This document shows positions 1-5,800 of a stretch of DNA of 7,819 bases, one piece after another. Below the pieces are notes generated by a model. It saw only the letters and a list, made by a program, of their open reading frames with translations, was not told the origin of the DNA and made no database searches. This DNA is from Oxalobacteraceae bacterium. GTDB taxonomy: Bacteria; Pseudomonadota; Gammaproteobacteria; Burkholderiales; Burkholderiaceae_D. The stretch lies in contig JAIXQV010000128.1 of assembly GCA_027485535.1 (NCBI GenBank), positions 1-7,819 of the forward strand, read 5' to 3'. The translations under genes and the position numbers were made by a program. Every line of letters begins with the position of its first letter. The first letter of the stretch is position 1.

Positions 1-136
1 ACAAGGTGTCAAAAGCGAGCGAAGACTTGCCTGAGCCCGACAAGCCGGTGATCACAATCAGCTTATCGCGCGGAAGATCAAGGCTGATGTTCTTCAAGTT
101 GTGGGTGCGCGCACCCCGAATTCGGATTTCGTCCAT
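1..136 (-). CDS. uvrA: UvrABC system protein A, N-terminal fragment
   Basis: This is the start of the ATPase that finds bulky DNA lesions with UvrB in nucleotide excision repair. The reverse complement from 136 opens with MDEIRIRGARTHNLKNISL, the classic UvrA amino terminus. It continues into a Walker A P-loop, GLSGSGKSS at residues 31-39, where K37 is the nucleotide-binding lysine, followed by LAFDTL. Only 45 complete codons lie inside the window and the gene continues beyond position 1, so the ABC signature motifs, zinc fingers and second ATPase half cannot be checked. The ATG is preceded by a weak AGG-type ribosome-binding site. It is read away from the transporter gene at 286, so the two share the spacer 137-285. 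I see no convincing LexA box (CTGT-N8-ACAG) there, so SOS control is not supported from this sequence. The identification is secure. Confidence 0.96.
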   Translation of the reverse strand, partial: MDEIRIRGARTHNLKNISLDLPRDKLIVITGLSGSGKSSLAFDTL

Positions 137-175
137 CTGGCCTGTGTTTTTGGTGACCGAACGCTATGCTTTTTG

Positions 176-224
176 CAAGCGCTTGACTCGGTCGGTGCGG
201 GTCAACCTGTTACTATAGCTGGTT
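176..224. promoter_or_regulatory. Palindrome cluster in the uvrA / MFS divergent spacer (candidate operators)
   Basis: Three symmetric elements sit in the spacer. CAAGCGCTTG at 176-185 is a perfect 10-bp palindrome with a central CG, the style of many LacI/GalR-family operators. TTGAC (183-187) faces GTCAA (201-205) across 13 bases. AACCTGTTACTATAGCTGGTT at 204-224 is an imperfect palindrome with 7 of 10 pairs matching, centred on the putative -10 of the transporter gene. Short palindromes arise by chance, so regulator binding is inference only. Confidence 0.3.
208..216 (+). promoter_or_regulatory. Candidate extended -10 promoter for the MFS gene
   Basis: TGTTACTAT at 208-216 fits the extended -10 form TGn-TAnnnT, with TACTAT matching 4 of 6 bases of TATAAT. 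No good -35 lies at 16-18 bp; the nearest TTGAC-type hexamer (183-188, TTGACT) is 22 bp away, which is too far for a standard sigma-70 spacer but tolerable if the extended -10 dominates. A start near 223 would give a leader of about 60 nt before the ATG at 286. Confidence 0.35.
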
Positions 225-285
225 TTCAAATCCCGCTGATGACCTGTCTACGATGCGCGTCAAGCGGCACCCCTCCTGATCTTTC

Positions 286-1512
286 ATGTCTGTTGCCCGA
301 GACGCTGACGCTAGCCGCATGACCCCAACTGAGATTCGGGCATCGGTCTCGCTCGCCTCGATTTTCGGTTTGCGTATGCTCGGGTTGTTCCTGATCCTGC
401 CGGTATTTGCCGTGCATGCAAAGTCGATGCCGGGTGGCGAAGACGCGGTGCTGGTCGGCTTGGCCATGGGTATGTACGGATTAACCCAAGCGATTGGACA
501 AATCCCGTTCGGTATGGCGTCCGATCGCTTCGGCCGCAAACGCATCATCGTGATTGGGCTGGTGCTGTTCATCATTGGTTCCTTGATCGCGGCGATCGAT
601 ACCCATGTCATTTGGGTCATCATCGGCCGCGCGGTGCAGGGAGCGGGGGCGGTGTCGGCCGCAGTGACCGCACTGATCGCTGATTCCACGCGTGACGAAC
701 ACCGCACCAAGGCGATGGCTCTGGTGGGTGCTTCAATCGGCTTGACCTATGCGGCGTCGCTGGTCATGGCGCCGCTGCTGTATGCCGCCATTGGGATGAG
801 CGGCATGTTCCTGTTGGTGGCGGTGCTGGCGGCAGTTGCGATTGCTGTCGTGTTATTCATCACGCCGCAAGCGCCACCGCGCTCACCTGAGCGCGCCTCG
901 TTCATGCAAGTGCTGGCAGATCCCGAATTAATGCGGATGAACTTTGGTGTGTTTGCGCTGCACGGGATACAGATGTCGATGTTCGTTGTGCTGCCGAATG
1001 TGTTGGTTGACGCGGGTGGATTGCCGATCGACCAGCACTGGAGGATTTATCTGCCGGTAGTACTTGTCTCTTTCATCTTAATGTTGCCGCCGATTTTTCT
1101 GGGCGAGAAGCGCGGTAGGATGAAGCAAGTATTCGTGTTTTCGATAGGCCTGTTGCTGTTGGTCGAGATTGGATTGCGCGCTGCGATTGCAGAGACCCAC
1201 TTGTCATTCGAGATGCTCGTGGCCTTATTGCTCGCGTTCTTTGTCGCTTTCAATATCCTCGAGGCGAGTCAGCCATCACTGGTATCACGGATGGCACCGG
1301 CATCAGCCCGCGGTGCGGCGCTCGGCATCTACAACACGATGCAGGCCATCGGCTTGTTTGCGGGTGGTGCTGGTGGCGGCTTGCTGGCCAAGCACTATGG
1401 CGCCCCGGCGGTATTCACTGCGGGCTGTGTGGTCACACCTGCCTGGCTTATAATCGCATCATCAATGAAACATATGCCGCGGCGTGCACAGCGCGAAGTG
1501 GCACCCGCCTGA
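286..1512 (+). CDS. MFS transporter, DHA1 / YajR-like drug-efflux family
   Basis: This is an inner-membrane major facilitator protein of 408 aa, of a length and hydrophobic pattern consistent with 12 membrane helices. The loop after the second helix carries the MFS motif A, GMASDRFGRKR at about 76-86. The fourth helix has RAVQGAGA at 115-122, the conserved R-x-x-Q-G motif B of proton-coupled DHA1 antiporters. The RMLGLFLILPVF opening, the TKAMA stretch (141-145), MKQVFVF (279-285) and the EASQPSLVS segment (326-334) resemble Escherichia coli YajR. Unlike YajR it stops soon after the last helix (SSMKHMPRRAQ), so the C-terminal YAM domain is absent. The substrate is unknown; efflux is inferred from the family. 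The start is uncertain: neither ATG 286 nor ATG 319 (MTPTEIRAS, where related proteins begin) has a clear Shine-Dalgarno. The stop lies 37 bp before ssb. Confidence 0.88.
   Translation: MSVARDADASRMTPTEIRASVSLASIFGLRMLGLFLILPVFAVHAKSMPGGEDAVLVGLAMGMYGLTQAIGQIPFGMASDRFGRKRIIVIGLVLFIIGSLIAAIDTHVIWVIIGRAVQGAGAVSAAVTALIADSTRDEHRTKAMALVGASIGLTYAASLVMAPLLYAAIGMSGMFLLVAVLAAVAIAVVLFITPQAPPRSPERASFMQVLADPELMRMNFGVFALHGIQMSMFVVLPNVLVDAGGLPIDQHWRIYLPVVLVSFILMLPPIFLGEKRGRMKQVFVFSIGLLLLVEIGLRAAIAETHLSFEMLVALLLAFFVAFNILEASQPSLVSRMAPASARGAALGIYNTMQAIGLFAGGAGGGLLAKHYGAPAVFTAGCVVTPAWLIIASSMKHMPRRAQREVAPA
1427..1454 (+). promoter_or_regulatory. Candidate internal promoter for ssb with adjacent palindrome
   Basis: A perfect TATAAT lies at 1449-1454, inside the last codons of the transporter gene and about 95 bp before the ssb start. 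It spans the codons CTT-ATA-ATC, using the Ile codon ATA, which is usually uncommon in GC-rich betaproteobacteria. No recognisable -35 is found at 16-18 bp. That zone instead holds a near-perfect palindrome, GTGTG-GT-CACAC at 1427-1438, which could be an activator or repressor site. ssb usually needs its own promoter, which favours this reading, but it rests on one hexamer. Confidence 0.35.
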
Positions 1513-1549
1513 TTTTCATTTCTATTTTCTTTCCAATCGGGAGATTCGC

Positions 1550-2008
1550 ATGGCATCCGTGAACAAGGTCATCATTGTCGGCAACCTCGGACGCGATCCC
1601 GAGACACGCTATATGCCGAGTGGCGATGCGATCACCAATATCGCGGTGGCGACTACCGACAAATGGAAAGACAAAAGCACAGGTGAGCAAAAAGAAGCCA
1701 CCGAGTGGCATCGAATTTCATTCTTCGGCAGGTTGGCGGAAGTGGCGGGGCAGTACCTGAAAAAAGGCTCGCAGGTGTACATCGAGGGTAAGCTGCGCAC
1801 CCGCAAATACACCGACAAAGACGGCGTCGAAAAATACTCCACCGAGATCGTTGCCGATGTCATGCAGATGCTGGGCAGTCGCCAAGGCGGTGGTGCAGCA
1901 CAGATGGATGATCATGGTAGCAGCCGTAGTGCTTCACAAGCACCAGCGCAAGCGGGCGGACGCCAGCCAGCCAACATCAATCTCGAGGATGACGACATCC
2001 CGTTCTAA
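1550..2008 (+). CDS. ssb: Single-stranded DNA-binding protein SSB
   Basis: SSB coats single-stranded DNA as a homotetramer during replication, recombination and repair. The 152-aa product begins MASVNKVIIVGNLGRDPE, the standard OB-fold opening. It carries TEWHRISFFGRLAEVAGQYL and KGSQVYIEGKLRTRKY in the DNA-binding core (about residues 1-110). A flexible Gly/Gln/Ser-rich linker follows (about 115-140), and the acidic tail DDDIPF at the end is the docking tip for SSB-interacting proteins. The ATG at 1550 is chosen because the conserved protein starts there and a good ribosome-binding site, GGGAG at 1539-1543, sits 6 bp upstream; an in-frame ATG at 1484 lies inside the transporter gene and is rejected. 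Only 32 bp separate it from the next gene and no terminator is visible between them, so the two may be co-transcribed. Confidence 0.98.
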   Translation: MASVNKVIIVGNLGRDPETRYMPSGDAITNIAVATTDKWKDKSTGEQKEATEWHRISFFGRLAEVAGQYLKKGSQVYIEGKLRTRKYTDKDGVEKYSTEIVADVMQMLGSRQGGGAAQMDDHGSSRSASQAPAQAGGRQPANINLEDDDIPF

Positions 2009-2040
2009 TGGTCTCTTGCGATCAATAACCGGGTGAGCAA

Positions 2041-2745
2041 ATGGCGAGGCTGCCCCGGTTGGTGGTTGCAAATCACCTGCATTACCTGATTGCGCTGGCG
2101 CATCACCAGCAGGTCTTATTCGTCGATGAGACCGACTATCAGCGTTTTCTAAGTGTTTTGGCCGACGCGGCGCGTCACTATCGTGTCGCCTTGCATGCCT
2201 ACGTGTTATTGCCGGATCGGGTTCATTTGCTCGCCACGCCTAGCGACACGCTAGGCCTGAGCAAGATGATGCAAGCCGTTGGCCGAATCTACGTGCCTTA
2301 CTTCAATGCGCGTCATCAGCGTAGCGGCAGCCTGTGGGGTGGCCGCTTTCGCGCCACTGTGCTGGATGCCGCCAGCTATTTCAACGAATGCGCGCATTTG
2401 ATCGAGTATTTGCCAGTGCAGAGCGGCGCCAGTCAGGATATTGCGGCCTATTCCTGGTCGAGTTATCCGCATCACGCGGGTCTGCAACGCCAGCCTTGGC
2501 TGACCGATCATCCGGTGTACTGGGCGATGGGCAACACACCCTTCGACCGTGAGGCGGCCTACCAGCGCCGCTGCACCCAGCCGCCCGACCCCGAATTAAC
2601 CGCAGCCATCGAGGCGGCTACGCACAAAGGCTGGGCGCTCGGACCCGAAACCTTTCAAGCCAGCCTTGCCAAGCTCACCCAGCGTCGGTTACAGCCTGCC
2701 CGGCGCGGTCGGCCACGACGTCCGGCGCACAATGAGCTGCCGTAA
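2041..2745 (+). CDS. REP-associated (RAYT / Y1_Tnp, HUH-type) transposase-like protein lacking catalytic residues
   Basis: The 234-aa protein aligns along its length with the betaproteobacterial branch of TnpA-REP proteins, which begin MARLxRLVV and end in a GRPR-rich tail. Visible anchors are MARLPRLVV (1-9), VALHAYVLLP (49-58), LLATP (63-67), GSLWGGRFRA (96-105), YSWSSY (137-142) and RRGRPRRP (221-228), an AT-hook-like basic tail. The family's active parts are altered: the HxH metal-binding motif (normally MPNHVHLL) reads LPDRVHLL, so the first His is R60; the tyrosine of the YIELNPVRAG block is L120 (LIEYLPVQSG); and GNNR reads AHHQ at 20-23. Y123 is one helix turn away and could in principle substitute. 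The intact frame without these residues suggests a domesticated DNA- or RNA-binding protein, not a working transposase. The start has a GGTGAG ribosome-binding site 5 bp upstream, 32 bp after ssb. The family call is firm; the function is unknown. Confidence 0.85.
   Translation: MARLPRLVVANHLHYLIALAHHQQVLFVDETDYQRFLSVLADAARHYRVALHAYVLLPDRVHLLATPSDTLGLSKMMQAVGRIYVPYFNARHQRSGSLWGGRFRATVLDAASYFNECAHLIEYLPVQSGASQDIAAYSWSSYPHHAGLQRQPWLTDHPVYWAMGNTPFDREAAYQRRCTQPPDPELTAAIEAATHKGWALGPETFQASLAKLTQRRLQPARRGRPRRPAHNELP
2238..2256. repeat. Perfect 8-bp inverted repeat with triloop inside the RAYT-like gene
   Basis: GCCTAGCG (2238-2245) and CGCTAGGC (2249-2256) are exact inverse complements separated by ACA. 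They can form a tight GC-rich hairpin in DNA or mRNA. It contains two CTAG tetramers, which are often scarce in bacterial genomes, and it encodes the loop just after the degenerate HUH motif (residues 66-72). No function is known. Confidence 0.6.
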
Positions 2746-2759
2746 GGGCAACAGGAGAT

Positions 2760-2817
2760 GGTCTGTCCCTAATTAAACCGAAAGGCCGTCATCGGCCAGC
2801 TTAATTAGGATTTGACC
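2760..2817. repeat. 58-bp REP-like imperfect palindrome downstream of the RAYT-like gene
   Basis: The element folds as one long hairpin. Outer arms GGTC (2760-2763) and GACC (2814-2817) enclose a 4x4 internal loop. The main stem is CCTAATTAA (2768-2776) with TTAATTAGG (2801-2809), a perfect 9 bp. After an asymmetric bulge (7 nt against 3 nt) comes GGCCG (2784-2788) with CGGCC (2793-2797), closed by the tetraloop TCAT. The left end, GGTCTGTCCCTAATT, resembles motifs I recall next to Y1-transposase genes in other proteobacteria, but I could not search. Its position 14 bp after a RAYT-family stop codon fits a REP or REP-derived element. Whether further copies exist in the genome is not visible here. 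Confidence 0.6.
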
Positions 2818-2827
2818 CTAATTTTTT
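2803..2827 (+). terminator. Weak intrinsic-terminator-like hairpin before gltB
   Basis: AATTAGG (2803-2809) pairs with CCTAATT (2817-2823) across a 7-nt loop, and the 3' arm merges into a run of six T (2822-2827). This resembles an intrinsic terminator for the ssb / RAYT-like transcript, although the stem is AT-rich and therefore weak. Its 5' arm is the same segment that closes the larger palindrome 2760-2817, so the two folds exclude each other. Confidence 0.3.
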
Positions 2828-2859
2828 CGGTTGAACCGTTTATTGCATTGCACTATCCT
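2828..2859 (+). promoter_or_regulatory. Candidate sigma-70 promoter of gltBD with overlapping palindrome
   Basis: TTGAAC (2831-2836) and TATCCT (2854-2859) are separated by exactly 17 bp, each matching 4 of 6 consensus bases, in the AT-richest part of the window. Initiation near 2866 would give a leader of about 27 nt before the gltB ATG. The -35 is embedded in CGGTT-G-AACCG (2828-2838), a perfect short palindrome that could serve as an operator. The assignment is by pattern only. Confidence 0.4.
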
Positions 2860-2892
2860 CTTCGACCCCACGCAATTTTTCGGAGTGCCGCC

Positions 2893-5800
2893 ATGCAAGC
2901 GCAAGGCCTTTACGACCCACAAAATGAGCACGATGCCTGCGGCGTCGGCTTTATCGCTCACATCAAAGGCCAAAAGAGCCATTCGATTATCGAACAAGGT
3001 CTCTTGATCCTGAAAAACCTGGACCACCGAGGTGCGGTTGGCGCCGATGCGCTGATGGGCGATGGCGCTGGCATCCTGATTCAAATCCCGGATGCTTTTT
3101 ACCGCGAAGAAATGTCTCAGCAAGGCGTGGTGCTGCCACCGCCGGGCGAGTACGGCGTTGGCATGGTCTTCTTGCCGAAGGAGCAGGCGTCACGCATCGC
3201 ATGCGAGCAAGAGATTGAACGCGCCGTGCACGCCGAGGGTCAGGTAGTACTGGGTTGGCGTGATGTGCCGGTCAATCGCGATATGCCGATGTCGCCAACA
3301 GTGCGCGATAAAGAGCCGGTGATCCGACAGATTTTTATCGGGCGTGGCCAGGACATCATGGTCACCGATGCGCTGGAGCGCAAACTGTATGTGATTCGTA
3401 AATCCTCAGGACACGCGATTCAAGGACTGGACCTGCTGCATGGCAAAGAATTCTTCGTGCCATCGATGTCGGCGCGCACCGTAGTCTACAAAGGCTTGTT
3501 GCTGGCCGACCAAGTCGGCGTGTATTTCAAAGATCTGCAAGACCCGCGCTGCGTCTCCGCGCTTTCGTTGGTGCATCAACGCTTCTCTACCAATACCTTC
3601 CCCGAGTGGCCATTGGCCCACCCGTATCGCTTGATTGCCCACAACGGCGAAATCAATACCGTCAAAGGCAACTTCAACTGGATGCGCGCACGTGAAGGCG
3701 TGATGAAGTCGGCGGTGCTGGGCGAGGATTTGAACAAACTCTTCCCATTGATCTACGAGGGTCAATCAGATACCGCGTGTTTTGATAATGCGCTTGAGTT
3801 GTTGGTGATGGCGGGTTATCCAATCGCGCAAGCGATGATGATGATGATTCCTGAGGCGTGGGAAAACCACACGCTCATGGATGACAACCGCCGCGCATTT
3901 TACGAGTACCACGCAGCGATGATGGAGCCGTGGGACGGCCCGGCCGCGATGGCATTTACCGATGGCCGGCATATCGGCGGCACGCTTGATCGGAATGGCC
4001 TGCGTCCAGCACGCTACCTAGTGACCGATGATGATTATGTAGTGATGGCGTCGGAATCGGGCGTGCTGCCGATTCCCGATTCCAAGATTGTTAAAAAATG
4101 GCGTCTACAGCCCGGCAAGATGTTCCTGATCGATCTGGAAGCGGGTCGCATCATCGACGATAAGGAATTAAAAGACACCTTCGCGAATGCGAAGCCCTAC
4201 AAGCAGTGGATTGAGTCGGTACGTATCAAACTCGATGAGCTGAATACCGAGCCAGAGACGCGTTTCGAGAAAGCCTCGCTGCTCGACCGTCAGCAAGCCT
4301 TCGGCTATACGCAGGAAGACCTGAAGTTCCTGATGGCGCCGATGGCAGTGGGTGCGGAAGAGGCGACTGGCTCCATGGGTAATGACTCGCCGCTGGCGGT
4401 GATGTCGAATAAAAACAAGCCGGTCTATAGCTACTTTAAGCAGCTGTTCGCGCAGGTGACCAACCCACCGATCGATCCGATCCGCGAAGCGATGGTGATG
4501 TCGCTGGTGTCGTTCATTGGACCGAAGCCGAACCCGCTGGATACCAACAATATCAATCCGCCGATGCGTCTCGAGGTTTCGCAACCGATCCTCGACTACA
4601 AAGACATCACGCGGCTGCGTAACATCAGCGCACATACGGGCGGTAAATTCCGCTCCTACGAAATTGATATCTGCTACCCGGTCGATTGGGGTAAAGAAGG
4701 TATCGAGGCACGCTTGGCCTCACTCTGCGCGCAGGCGGTCGATGCGGTGCGTTCGGGCCACAACATACTGATCTTGTCGGACCGAGCGGTCGACAAACAC
4801 CATGTGCCGATTCCTGCGCTGCTGGCGACTTCGGCGGTACACCAGCATTTGGTAAGCAAAGGTCTGCGCACTGCCACCGGATTGGTCGTTGAGACCGGCT
4901 CAGCGCGTGAGACACATCACTTTGCGCTGCTGGCAGGTTACGGCGCGGAAGCGGTGCATCCTTATCTCGCGCTCGATACCTTGGCAGGCATGACCAAGGA
5001 CCTGCCGGGCGATCTGTCCGCAGATAAAGCCATCTACAACTTCCAGAAAGCGGTCGGCAAAGGGTTGCTGAAAGTGTTCTCGAAGATGGGTATCTCGACC
5101 TACATGTCTTACTGTGGCGCGCAGATCTTTGAAGCGATCGGACTCAACAAGCCGATGATCGACAAGTACTTCAAGGGCACGGCGTCGAATGTCGAGGGTA
5201 TTGGGGTATTCGAGATCGCGGAAGAGGCACTGCGCTTGCATCGCGAAGCTTTCGGTCATGATCCAGTGCTGGCGAGTGCCCTTGATGCAGGCGGCGAGTA
5301 CGCTTACCGTGTGCGTGGCGAAGAGCATATGTGGACGCCGGATGCGATCGCAAAGTTGCAGCACTCGACGCGTGCGAATAATTTCAGTACCTACAAAGAA
5401 TATGCGCAGATCATTAATGACCAATCCACGCGTCACATGACGCTGCGTGGCTTGTTCGAGTTCAGGATTGATCCGGCCAAGGCGATACCGTTGGATGAGG
5501 TGGAGTCTGCTAAAGATATCGTCAAACGTTTTGCCACCGGTGCAATGTCTCTGGGCTCGATTTCAACTGAGGCCCATTCAACGTTAGCGATTGCCATGAA
5601 CCGAATCGGCGGCAAGTCGAACACGGGTGAGGGTGGTGAAGATGACGCACGTTATCGCAACGAGCTGCGCGGCATCAAGATCAAGCAGGGCGATACCTTG
5701 GCCACCATCATCGGCAAGGAACGTGTCGAGAAAGATATCCCACTGCAAGAGGGCGACTCGTTACGCTCCAAGATCAAACAAGTTGCATCCGGTCGCTTTG

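Noticed and set aside
208..223. Possible LexA box CTGT-N8 near the uvrA / MFS spacer
   Set aside because: The right half reads CTGG instead of ACAG, matching one base of four, so SOS control cannot be claimed.
213..710. Open frame of 165 codons on the minus strand over the transporter gene
   Set aside because: It is antisense to a clear MFS gene, its Arg/Ser/Pro/Thr-rich composition is typical of a frame shadow, and it matches no family I recognise.
1484..1549. Upstream in-frame ATG extending ssb by 22 residues
   Set aside because: It overlaps the end of the transporter gene, and SSB proteins begin MASVNKV; the strong ribosome-binding site points to ATG 1550.
2754..2757. GGAG tetranucleotide before the palindrome as a REP recognition foot
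   Set aside because: Some REPs use a GTAG or GGAG foot, but a lone 4-mer in this position is too common to count as evidence.
2812..2892. Longer gltB reading frame starting at TTG 2812
   Set aside because: The extra 27 residues are not GltB-like, the TTG lies in the palindromic spacer with no ribosome-binding site, and the conserved propeptide begins at ATG 2893 behind GGAG.
4900..5436. Open frame of 178 codons on the minus strand inside gltB
   Set aside because: It is a shadow of the conserved GltB central and FMN region, with no domain recognised.
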